NCBI GenBank assembly: GCA_028707255.1
Contig: JAQTUQ010000003.1
Coordinates: 1 to 64,000, forward strand
From: Dehalococcoidales bacterium
GTDB taxonomy: Bacteria > Chloroflexota > Dehalococcoidia > Dehalococcoidales > UBA5627
Length of the DNA: 64,000 bases
Direction: 5' to 3'
The first letter of the stretch is position 1. Every line of letters starts with the position of its first letter. A program made the translations under genes and the position numbers. Below the pieces are notes generated by a model. That model did no database searches. It was not told the origin of the DNA and saw only the letters and a list, made by a program, of their open reading frames with translations. This document shows, in pieces, positions 40,733 through 49,658 of this stretch.

Positions 40733-43700
40733 ATGCTTGAAGTTAATGATTTTGATGCCGTTCGTATTTCGCTGGCTTCTCCGGAGCAGATAACAAGCTG
40801 GTCTTACGGTGAAGTTACAAAGCCGGAAACCATTAATTACCGTACGCTTAAACCGGAAAGAGACGGCTTGTTCTGCGAAAGAATATTCGGCCCGACCAAG
40901 GATTTCGAATGCGCATGCGGTAAATATAAGAGAATACGCTATAAGGGTATTATTTGCGACAAGTGCGGTGTCGAGATTGCCCGCTCCAAGGTTCGCCGTG
41001 AGAGAATGGGGCATATCGAACTGGCTTGTCCTTTAAGCCATATCTGGTTTGCGCGCGGTATTCCCAGCCGCATCGGTTTACTGCTTGACCTTTCCGCTCG
41101 CAGCCTCGAACGTGTCATATATTTCTCGCATTATATCGTGACCGAGGTTGATAAAGATGCATGTAATGCCGCTATCAGGCAGTTGGAAAGCGAACTCAGC
41201 AATGAAATCGCAGAAAGTAAACTGACGCTTGATAATAATATAGACGCGCTGGAAAGAGACCAGGCGACCGTTGAAGAGATAAATAAAATGCGGCGCAGTT
41301 TTGAAAGCGAAAAAGAACAGCTTGAAGATGCACTTCCTTCCAAGATAGAGCAACTGAAGAGCATACGCAAAGGCGCCTTACTGACCGAAACCCAGTATCA
41401 GGATTTAAAACAACAGTACGAAGATGTTTTTAAGGCTGAAATGGGCGCCGAGGCGATTCTTAAACTGTTAAGGGAAATCGACCTGGATGCCCTGCGCAGC
41501 CAGCTTATTCAGGAGACACATTCTTCATCCGGTCAGCGCCGTCGCAAAGCCAGCAAGCAATTGCAGCTTGTCGAGGCTTTCAGACGCAGCGGCAATAAAC
41601 CGGAATGGATGATACTGACTGTTTTACCGGTGCTTCCGCCCGATTTGCGTCCCATGGTGCAGCTGGATGGCGGCCGTTTTGCAACCAGCGACCTGAATGA
41701 TTTATACAGGAGGGTAATAAATCGCAATAACCGTTTGCGCCATCTTGTCGAAATCGGGGCTCCCGGTATCATCATACGCAATGAAAAGAGAATGCTGCAG
41801 GAAGCCGTCGATACCCTTATCGATAACGGCAGGAGAGGCAGAGCGATTGCCGTCAGCGGCGACCATAAGGCAAAGTCGCTTTCGGATATGCTGCGAGGCA
41901 AGCAGGGGCGTTTCCGCCAGAACCTGTTGGGTAAACGTGTCGACTATAGCGGGCGTTCCGTAATCGTCGTCGGTCCCGAACTGAAGATTCACCAGTGCGG
42001 ACTGCCGCGCAGAATGGCGCTTGAATTATTCAAACCCTTCGTTATGCACAGACTTGTCATGGAAGGATTGGCTTCCAATATCAAGAGCGCACGCCGGCAG
42101 GTCGATAGGGGGCGTCCCGAGGTATACGACGTTTTGGAAGATGTTGTAAAAGAGAGGCCGGTTATGCTTAACCGCGCACCCACTTTGCACAGGCTCAGTA
42201 TTCAGGCATTCGAGCCGGTGCTTATCGACGGAAGCGCCCTGCAAATCCATCCCCTGATGTGCGCCGCTTTCAACGCCGACTTCGATGGCGACCAGATGGC
42301 TGTTCATGTGCCTTTATCAGATGCGGCTGTAAAAGAATGCCGCGAAATGATGCTCAGCACAAACAATATGCTGCTTCCCAGCTGCGGCGAGCCGGTTGTC
42401 ACTCCGACACTGGATATGGTATTCGGCTGTTATTACCTGACTACCATCAAGCCCGGCGCAAAGGGCGAAGGTTCCAGGCTGGGCAGTTTCGAGGAAGCCA
42501 AACTCAGTTATGAGCTGGGAGCTGTCGAACTGAGGGCTGAAATAGAGGTTAGAGTCGAAGCAGGAAAAAGGGTAAAGACCAGCGTCGGGCGTATTATCTT
42601 TAATGAGATTTTGCCCCCCGTACTGGGTTTTATTAACAAAGATATCGACAAATCCAGTTTAAAGAGGATTGTGGCGGATTGCTACAAGAAACTCGGAAGC
42701 GACCCGGCGATGGGTAAGATGCTGGACGACCTCAAAAACCTCGGTTTTAAATATGCTACGAAATCCGGTATCACAATCGCCATGAGCGATATCGAGGTTC
42801 CGGCGGATAAACCCAGGCTGATTGAAAAAGCCGATGAAAAGACGGCCATTGTAGAAAGCCAGTACCAGCGCGGTCTGATTACGGATGACGAAAGATACAA
42901 CAGCATTATCGAGGTGTGGATGGATACCACCGACAGTATAACCCAGTCCATCCAGAGATCATTGAATAAAAACGGCAGCATCTATATGATGGCAAACTCC
43001 GGAGCCAAGGGTAACATTTCGCAAATCAGGCAGATGGCAGGTATCCGCGGTCTGATGACCAACCCGTCGGGCAGAATCATCGACTTCCCGATTAAATCCA
43101 GCCTGCGCGAGGGTTTAAGCGCCATCGAGTACTTCATTTCTACCCACGGCGCGCGTAAAGGTCTGGCGGATACGGCTCTGCGTACTTCGGGGAGCGGTTA
43201 TTTAACCAGGCGTCTGGTGGATGTTACCCAGGATGTTATCGTTCGGGAACACGATTGCGGCACAAACGACGGCATCTGGATAACCGAGAGTGAGGAAAAA
43301 GATGTCTTGCCGCCCTTTGCCGAGAGAATGACCGGCAGAATGGCTGCTACACAGATAGTCGACCCGCAAAGCGGGGAAATAATTATCGACCGCAACCGCG
43401 AAATCGATGAAATAATAGCCAAAACGATTGTCGAAGCCGGTATAAAGAGCGTCTATATCAGGTCACCCTTGAGCTGCCAGCTGAAACAGGGCATCTGCCA
43501 GTTATGTTACGGCAGAGACCTGGCGCGCGGCCGTATGGTCGAGCTCAGCACGGCAGTCGGTATCATTGCGGCGCAGAGTATCGGCGAGCCGGGCACACAG
43601 CTTACACTTAGAACATTCCATACCGGCGGTGTGGTAGGTCTGGATATTACTACCGGTCTGCCCAGGGTCGAGGAGTTGTTCGAAGCGCGTCCTCCCAAGA

Positions 43701-44752
43701 CTCAGGCTATCATTTCAGAAATCGACGGAATGGCTGAGGTTATCAATAACGAAGAGGGTAAACGCATCAAGGTAATAAGCTATGATATTTTCAATGACGA
43801 ATATAAATTGCCGGAAGGCTGGCAGTTGCTGGTCAATCACGGTCAATGGGTGGATGCCGGAAACTTAATCGCCGCTCCGCCGCAGGACAGCAGCCAGACA
43901 CTGGCTGAGCTTGTGGTTAACAACCTGACTGCCCGTGTCTCCGGTGAGGTGATTATTCAGGACGGCAAGCTGTTTATCAAATTCGAGGAAAAAGAAGAAA
44001 GGGAATATGTCGTTCCTGCCGCCATTCATATCCGCATTCAGGACGGCGATATGGTAAAAGCAGGGCAGCAGCTTACCGATGGCTCCATCAATCCGCATGA
44101 TATCCTGATGGTGCTGGGCAAGGAAGCGGTACAGAGATACCTGGTGGACGAGGTGCAAAAAGTATATTGTTCGCAGGGTGTACATATCAATGACAGGCAT
44201 GTCGAGGTTATCGTGCGCCAGATGCTCTCCAAGGTTCGCATCGATTCCCCCGGTGATTACGATATCGTTCCGCGCGAACTGGTAGACAGGTTCCGCTATG
44301 AAGAAATCAATGCCAAGGTGCTTGCCGAAGGCGGAGAGCCGGCAACGGCGCACGCTGTCCTGATGGGTATCACCAGGGCATCTTTAAGTACCGACAGCTG
44401 GCTGGCGGCGGCATCCTTCCAGGAGACTACCAGGGTGCTTACCGAAGCAGCAGTTTTCGGTAAAATGGACAGGCTATCCGGTTTGAAAGAGAATGTTATC
44501 ATCGGCAAGCTTATTCCCGCCCGCTGCAAGGCATCCAAAGAGGCTTCCGAAGAGATGGAACATAAACTGGCGCATAAGGAGACTCCGCATTTACTGGCGG
44601 GTTTTGCTGAAGAGAAAGCGCCTGTATCCGAGCATCAGGACGAGGACGTTGCAGGAATGAGTGCCGCTTTGTTAAATGACGATAACGAGGCTGATTTATC
44701 GAACTTCCTGCTCGACGATGGCGATGACGAAGAAGAGAAGCCCGAGTTTTAG
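40733..44752 (+). CDS. rpoC: RNA polymerase beta' subunit
   Basis: [38 protein letters not shown]; four bp after the rpoB stop. Confidence 0.98.
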   Translation: MLEVNDFDAVRISLASPEQITSWSYGEVTKPETINYRTLKPERDGLFCERIFGPTKDFECACGKYKRIRYKGIICDKCGVEIARSKVRRERMGHIELACPLSHIWFARGIPSRIGLLLDLSARSLERVIYFSHYIVTEVDKDACNAAIRQLESELSNEIAESKLTLDNNIDALERDQATVEEINKMRRSFESEKEQLEDALPSKIEQLKSIRKGALLTETQYQDLKQQYEDVFKAEMGAEAILKLLREIDLDALRSQLIQETHSSSGQRRRKASKQLQLVEAFRRSGNKPEWMILTVLPVLPPDLRPMVQLDGGRFATSDLNDLYRRVINRNNRLRHLVEIGAPGIIIRNEKRMLQEAVDTLIDNGRRGRAIAVSGDHKAKSLSDMLRGKQGRFRQNLLGKRVDYSGRSVIVVGPELKIHQCGLPRRMALELFKPFVMHRLVMEGLASNIKSARRQVDRGRPEVYDVLEDVVKERPVMLNRAPTLHRLSIQAFEPVLIDGSALQIHPLMCAAFNADFDGDQMAVHVPLSDAAVKECREMMLSTNNMLLPSCGEPVVTPTLDMVFGCYYLTTIKPGAKGEGSRLGSFEEAKLSYELGAVELRAEIEVRVEAGKRVKTSVGRIIFNEILPPVLGFINKDIDKSSLKRIVADCYKKLGSDPAMGKMLDDLKNLGFKYATKSGITIAMSDIEVPADKPRLIEKADEKTAIVESQYQRGLITDDERYNSIIEVWMDTTDSITQSIQRSLNKNGSIYMMANSGAKGNISQIRQMAGIRGLMTNPSGRIIDFPIKSSLREGLSAIEYFISTHGARKGLADTALRTSGSGYLTRRLVDVTQDVIVREHDCGTNDGIWITESEEKDVLPPFAERMTGRMAATQIVDPQSGEIIIDRNREIDEIIAKTIVEAGIKSVYIRSPLSCQLKQGICQLCYGRDLARGRMVELSTAVGIIAAQSIGEPGTQLTLRTFHTGGVVGLDITTGLPRVEELFEARPPKTQAIISEIDGMAEVINNEEGKRIKVISYDIFNDEYKLPEGWQLLVNHGQWVDAGNLIAAPPQDSSQTLAELVVNNLTARVSGEVIIQDGKLFIKFEEKEEREYVVPAAIHIRIQDGDMVKAGQQLTDGSINPHDILMVLGKEAVQRYLVDEVQKVYCSQGVHINDRHVEVIVRQMLSKVRIDSPGDYDIVPRELVDRFRYEEINAKVLAEGGEPATAHAVLMGITRASLSTDSWLAAASFQETTRVLTEAAVFGKMDRLSGLKENVIIGKLIPARCKASKEASEEMEHKLAHKETPHLLAGFAEEKAPVSEHQDEDVAGMSAALLNDDNEADLSNFLLDDGDDEEEKPEF

Positions 44753-44774
44753 ATTTTATAAAAAAGCATAAATT

Positions 44775-44806
44775 AAAACCCCCCGCGTCTGACGCGGGGG
44801 GTTTTT
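44775..44806 (+). terminator. Strong intrinsic terminator of rpoBC
   Basis: aaaaccccccgcgtc-t-gacgcggggggttttt: GC-rich stem and T tract. Confidence 0.95.
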
Positions 44807-44856
44807 GTATTGTTTTTAATTTGAATTAGACGGCTAAACAATATAAAGAATTATTT

Positions 44857-45246
44857 TTAAGTTTCTTCTTCGACTTCACCACGAGATACAGCACCGTCAG
44901 CGGCCACATCATACGGACCCCATTTTAAGGCTGTATAAGCATCTGCTCCACCCATAATATGAGGGCCAATTGCAGTGGCATCAATAGCACCTGGTTCTCC
45001 GTCACTGGTAGGAATGTCACCATCGTTTGCAAACATATAAGCCGTTACCGCAACTTGTACGTTGTAAAGCTCAGTTGCCATAGCCGCTTCGTCCCCTGAA
45101 TTCATTAACCCAACTATATTGGGAATAGCAACCGCTGCAAGAATACCCAGTATGGCGATAACAACCAGCAGCTCTATCAGGGTAAAGCCTTTTTCGCCTT
45201 TGCGAACTTTGTCTAACTTCCTGGTAAACTTTTCGATTATTTTCAC
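44857..45246 (-). CDS. Type IV pilin/pseudopilin-like protein
   Basis: KGEKGFTLIELLVVIAILGILAAVAIPNIVGLM prepilin motif; GTG start at 45246 with AGGAGG spaced correctly (the ORF-track start at 45336 lies upstream). Confidence 0.9.
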   Translation of the reverse strand: MKIIEKFTRKLDKVRKGEKGFTLIELLVVIAILGILAAVAIPNIVGLMNSGDEAAMATELYNVQVAVTAYMFANDGDIPTSDGEPGAIDATAIGPHIMGGADAYTALKWGPYDVAADGAVSRGEVEEET

Positions 45247-45357
45247 GTGTCCTCCTTTTTTATTTACAGTTTTTATGATACCTGTGCAAGCAAATACAGA
45301 AATGTAACCGGTAACCGGCCGTAACCGATTATACAAAACTTACCTGCTTGTATTTTA

Positions 45358-45386
45358 AGTATAGTTTTACCTACAGGCGTTGTCAA
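45358..45386 (-). promoter_or_regulatory. Sigma70 promoter for the pilin gene (TTGACA, 17 nt, TATACT)
   Basis: Reverse complement reads ttgacaacgcctgtaggtaaaactatact. Confidence 0.7.
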
Positions 45387-45509
45387 TATCCGTAGGTACT
45401 ATAATCTATAGCCATATCTTCTCATTTTTAATAAAAAACATAAAATAATTGTGATATAATCAATTACGGAATCCATTTATCAGTCTTACAGGGTAATAAG
45501 GAAGATGAC

Positions 45510-46115
45510 TTGGGAAACAGAACTAAGGAAAATGAGCCGTTAAACCCGAACGAAAGCCGCTCCATGAAAAAGCTGCACCAAAGGGTGAAAAGCCGCGCCG
45601 CTTCTTTACGCTGGAACTTAAACGGACTGATGGTCGTTTACGCCTTTCTGATAATCGTAATCATACTGTCTTTCAGCGCTGTTAACAGCATGTTCGTGGC
45701 GGTGATTGCGGTAGCAGGACTGGTGGCAATCTGGTTTGTCAGTTCATTACGCATAAAAAAGATAGAAGAAGAATTGTACAGGCAGGAAATAATCGATTAC
45801 GGCGAGTTGCTTAATCAGGCAGAGCAACTTCCCAAGGATTTATTTCCGGCTTCACATAACCAATCGGTTTCCCCGCTTTCGAGGAGAGAGCTGGAGGTTT
45901 TAGTGCTTATCGGCTCGGGCAGGCGCAATAAAGCCATAGCGCGCGAGCTGCATATCAGCGAGATGACGGTTAAAAACCACATCAGCCATATATTCGAGAA
46001 AATGGGCGTCGACGACCGCATCGGCGCTGTCATACTGGCGATTCAAAACGGCTGGCTAAAATACGACGACCTGAAGAAAATCGAGATAAAAGCCGGCGAC
46101 GAAGAGCCGGAGTAG
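45510..46115 (+). CDS. LuxR-family HTH transcriptional regulator with two N-terminal TM helices
   Basis: LSRRELEVLVLIGSGRRNKAIARELHISEMTVKNHISHIFEKMGVDDRIGAVILA; hydrophobic N-terminal segments; TTG start. Confidence 0.88.
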   Translation: MGNRTKENEPLNPNESRSMKKLHQRVKSRAASLRWNLNGLMVVYAFLIIVIILSFSAVNSMFVAVIAVAGLVAIWFVSSLRIKKIEEELYRQEIIDYGELLNQAEQLPKDLFPASHNQSVSPLSRRELEVLVLIGSGRRNKAIARELHISEMTVKNHISHIFEKMGVDDRIGAVILAIQNGWLKYDDLKKIEIKAGDEEPE

Positions 46116-46123
46116 GCGGCTCC

Positions 46124-46700
46124 TCGTAAGGATATTGCCCCTCTCTGCGAGCGGAGAGGGGTTGGGGTGAGGTGGACACAAGACCTCATCCCCCTGTCCC
46201 CCTTCTCCGTAAACAGAGAAGGGGGTAATGAATAAACGTCTTTGCGAGGAGTCCCTCTGCACTGTCATTCTGAGGCGAAGACGAATGAATCTTATATAAA
46301 TCAGAGAGGGACGACGAAGCAATCTCTACCGGTTATTTTAATACTGCCATATGGTCTATTCGGTAAAGATTGCTTCATCCCGGCAAGCGGGATTCGCAAA
46401 GACAGTTATGTTGGCGTAGCGGGGTAATTTAGTTGCATTGTAGGGATTGCTTCGTCCTCCTGCGTCGTCCTCGCAACGACGCTAAAAAGGAATTGTCATC
46501 CTGAACGAAGTGAAGGATCTGAATGCAATTCGATAAGCCCTGGATTCTTCGGCTTCGCCTCGGAATGACAATATGGGAGTTGTCATGCTGGAGTCCCGAC
46601 CTGTCGGGATTTCTCCCCACCCACCAGATTCTTCGGCCATCCCTTATGGCCTCCAGAATGACAGTACCTGTCGGCTTGACTGCAAAACCGATATAAGGCA
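46124..46700. repeat. Dispersed intergenic repeat block B
   Basis: Mosaic of short inverted elements; 46319-46483 is near-identical to 49053-49217. Encodes PHPNPSPLAERG-like and RRRRTKQSL-like spurious peptides. Confidence 0.85.
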
Positions 46701-46705
46701 CAATA

Positions 46706-47353
46706 GTGCAAATGGAAATTGTTTTGATAATCGTCTTTCTGCTGCTCGGTCTGGTTGTCGGCAGTTTTCTTAATGTATGTATCGACCGCCTTCCGGCAAA
46801 GCAATCGATTATTTCCCCTCCTTCCCACTGCCCGGCATGCGATAAACGGCTATCCGTTAAAGATTTAATCCCGGTATTCAGTTATATTCTGCTGAAAGGG
46901 CGATGCCGCTATTGTAAAAGTGCCATTCCGAAGCGTGTCCTGCTGGTAGAAGCGGTTGCTGGAATCGGTTTCGTTTTATTACTGTGTTTTTACGGAGTCG
47001 GGCCGGAACTGGCGGTAACATTATTTTATTTTTGCCTGTTTCTGGTAATATTCGTAATCGACCTCGAACATCATCTGATACTGAATAAGGTTGTCTATCC
47101 CTGCGCCGTAACCGCATTGATTATCAGCATCTTTTTGCCTCAACTGGAAATATCGCCCTCTCTGGCAATCGCCGGACACTTCTTCGATTTGGGATGGGCG
47201 TCGGGGATTGTCAGCGCTCTGCTGGGTGGTATTGTCGGATTCGTTATATTTTTTATTATTTCACTCTTGACACGCGGGGGGATGGGCGAAGGCGACGTAA
47301 AAATGGTGGGGCTTATCGGATTGATAGTAGGCTATCCCCTGATATTTGTATAA
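46706..47353 (+). pseudogene. Prepilin peptidase (A24, PilD-like), interrupted by an in-frame TAA; same-frame continuation 47354-47530
   Basis: CPACDKRLSVKDLIPVFSYILLKGRCRYCKSAIPKR; VIDLEHHLILN and GEGDVKMVGLIG aspartates. After TAA 47351-47353 the same frame continues MMLAIVLGGVVALLLIIFKLKSRKQSIAFGPFLAIGAMVTILWGNDILNWYLALVLWF*. Confidence 0.85.
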
Positions 47354-47763
47354 ATGATGTTGGCAATTGTTTTGGGCGGCGTCGTAGCCCTGCTGCTGAT
47401 TATATTCAAATTAAAAAGCCGTAAACAATCCATTGCTTTCGGGCCGTTCCTGGCGATAGGGGCTATGGTCACGATACTGTGGGGGAATGATATACTCAAC
47501 TGGTATCTCGCTCTTGTTCTCTGGTTTTAAATAACTGTCAAATTCATTTCAATCAAACTGTTTTGCTTTCGCTATCAGCTCATTTCACGATAAATCGGGA
47601 CTCATCGGAATATTGTTAAGCTGGTCCCGACTCGTCGGGATTAATCGGGAAAAGAAGCAGCGTCGAATATTTTATTAAATCAGGCATAAATTTATAAAAA
47701 AACTATTACAATCCCTTGACAGATATAGTATAATAGTACTAGGTAATTTGTAGGGGTGCTTTA

Positions 47764-48039
47764 ATGAATTTAGACCGCAGACGGTCTAGCATCGAAATAA
47801 TCGCCGATATGCTGAGGCTCGGTGAAGCCGGAAAAACCGAGATGATGTATAGCGTCAATATGAGTTTTTTCCAGTTGCAGAAATACCTTAATTTCCTGCT
47901 GGAAAGAGGATTGGTGGATAAGGTTAAAGTGGGGAATCCCTCCGTTACATACAGGGTTACCCCGAAGGGGCTTAACCTTTTAAGAAGCATAGATGCGGTG
48001 TTGACGACTCTTGAACTTAGACAGGATGATGATATATAA
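47764..48039 (+). CDS. Winged-helix DNA-binding protein (archaeal-type small HTH)
   Basis: RRSSIEIIADMLRLGEAGKTEMMYSVNMSFFQLQKYLNFLLERGLVDK...YRVTPKGLNLLRSID. Confidence 0.85.
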   Translation: MNLDRRRSSIEIIADMLRLGEAGKTEMMYSVNMSFFQLQKYLNFLLERGLVDKVKVGNPSVTYRVTPKGLNLLRSIDAVLTTLELRQDDDI

Positions 48040-48087
48040 ATTAAGCGTGATATAATATAAACAGATATTTTACCGAAGGAGCTCCTT

Positions 48088-48522
48088 ATGTCCGATAAGA
48101 AAATGATGATAGTGCCGGCGGAACTGGTTAACAAAATAAATGAAAACCGCGGTGATTTGTCGCAGGCGGAATTTATCGAATTTTTAATCAACGACCAGTT
48201 GGGTCAGGATAAACCGGCTGAATTAAAGAATACAACGAATGCTGAAATCGATTCCTTAAGAAAAGAAATCAGGCAGTTTATGCAGGATGTCGAAGCCAAG
48301 CATAAGACATTCGTTACCAAGGAAGAAGCTGCCGCTTTCCAGGAAGATACCAAGAAATTGATGAAGAGCTTCCTCGATTTCTTTATCGGTTACGGGCTTG
48401 AATTCAACAAGAAATCCGAAGGAAAAGATGATTTGTCCGAACTTTCCAGGACGCTGGATGCGCTCGAAAAAGGTTCTGCCGATGAAGGCAAAGAAGTAAA
48501 AATAAAGTGGAAGAATTGCTAG
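48088..48522 (+). CDS. Hypothetical protein, predicted helical
   Basis: 144-aa ORF with a ribosome-binding site (gaaggagctcctt) and a downstream terminator; no known domain recognised. Confidence 0.65.
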   Translation: MSDKKMMIVPAELVNKINENRGDLSQAEFIEFLINDQLGQDKPAELKNTTNAEIDSLRKEIRQFMQDVEAKHKTFVTKEEAAAFQEDTKKLMKSFLDFFIGYGLEFNKKSEGKDDLSELSRTLDALEKGSADEGKEVKIKWKNC

Positions 48523-48557
48523 CAATAGCATAATCTTCGGTCTTAAAGTTAAAAACG

Positions 48558-48586
48558 AACCCTCTTTTTTTAGAGAGGGTTTTTTG
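48558..48586 (+). terminator. Intrinsic terminator (aaccctct / agagggtt followed by T tract)
   Basis: Stem-loop and T run read directly. Confidence 0.85.
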
Positions 48587-48587
48587 T

Positions 48588-49250
48588 TTGCCATACGGTC
48601 TATTCGGTAAAGATTGCTTCATCCTCCTGCGTCGTCTTCGCAAAGACAATTGTAAATAAAGGAAAGAAAAAGCACTCCGCGATTCTCTCCCTTTAGAAAA
48701 GGGAGATTAAGAGGGATTTTACAGGTTATCGGAATCGATGGAGCAATACGTTGTAAATCTCCCTCAGTCCCTCTTTTCCAAAGAGGGCAGGTACCGCAGA
48801 TAAATTTGTGCTGCTTCTCCCCACCCCCCGGATTCTTCAGTCACCCCTTGTGACTTCCAGAATGACAGTTTAATCGTTAATCCCGTAGGGACGGGCATTG
48901 CCCGTCAGCCAGATACGGAAGCATAAATGCGGACGACCATTGGTCGTCCCTACGTTTTTTATTTGTCATGCTGAATTCGTTCATGTTAGAAGTCAACATC
49001 CGGGGAGGGGTGAATGAAATGTCATTGCGAGATTTCCCGAAGGGAAAGCGCGGCAATCTCTACCGGTTATTTTGATACTGCCATACGGTCTATTCGGTAA
49101 AGATTGCTTCATCCCGGCAAGCGGGATTCGCAATGACAGTTACGTTGGCGTAGCGGGGTAATTTGGTTGCATTGTAGGGATTGCTTCGTCCTCCTGCGTC
49201 GTCCTTGCAACGACGCTTTGAGAGAACTGTCATGCTGAATTCGTGAGGGA
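48588..49250. repeat. Dispersed intergenic repeat block C
   Basis: Partial copy 48591-48650 and full copy 49053-49217 of the block B element, plus other inverted elements (cccgtagggacgggcattgcccgtc..., ggacgaccattggtcgtcc). Confidence 0.85.
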
Positions 49251-49259
49251 GCAACCACT

Positions 49260-49357
49260 AAAAAGCCGTTCGTGGTGAGTCCTAAAAAACCGTTCATAGT
49301 GAGCCATCAAAAAGCCGTTCGTGGTGAATCCTAAAAAACCGTTCATAGTGAGCTTGT
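49260..49357. repeat. Small tandem array: 24/25-nt subunits, 49-nt higher-order unit repeated twice
   Basis: aaaaagccgttcgtggtgagtcct / aaaaaaccgttcatagtgagccatc / aaaaagccgttcgtggtgaatcct / aaaaaaccgttcatagtgagcttgt. Confidence 0.9.
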
Positions 49358-49396
49358 CGAACTAAGCGGCTATCACTATAACAGATTATATTTATG

Positions 49397-49446
49397 AAAA
49401 ATCCGTTCGATTGACCCTTCGATAAACTCAGGGCGAACGGATTTTT
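49397..49446. repeat. Perfect 13-bp-stem hairpin (aaaaatccgttcg / cgaacggattttt)
   Basis: Read directly; internal ccttcgataaactcaggg; could also act as a terminator. Confidence 0.85.
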
Positions 49447-49658
49447 TAAACCTATCATCTAAATCGCAGCCGCACCTCCTATAATAAATCCTTAAACCCC
49501 GTAAAAAATTTATTACTTATTATCAATCCTGTTCAGCTATAAAATAGAACATTGTTCTAGTATTGAAAACCTTCCTATAGCTATGACAGTGTGGCATAGT
49601 TAATACAATTTACATAAGTCACATCGTTCAGAGAAGACTGTCAGGGAGGGTTATAACA

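Noticed and set aside
46056-46701. Small ORFs with PHPNPSPLAERG and RRRRTKQSLQCN
   Set aside because: They are translations of dispersed intergenic repeats, not genes.
47351-47353. Programmed recoding (selenocysteine/pyrrolysine) at the prepilin peptidase stop
   Set aside because: The stop is TAA, which is not used for either; nonsense mutation, reinitiation or sequence error are more likely.
47709-47763. Promoter TTGACA...TATAAT before the winged-helix gene
   Set aside because: The two hexamers are only about 7 nt apart, incompatible with a standard sigma70 promoter; real promoter unclear.
49260-49357. CRISPR array
   Set aside because: Units are contiguous tandem repeats with no unique spacers, only four subunits, and no cas genes in the window.
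49547-49557. SOS/LexA box
   Set aside because: GAAC-N3-GTTC has the wrong spacing for the known GAAC-N4-GTTC box and the downstream gene is not an SOS gene; kept only as an unassigned palindrome.
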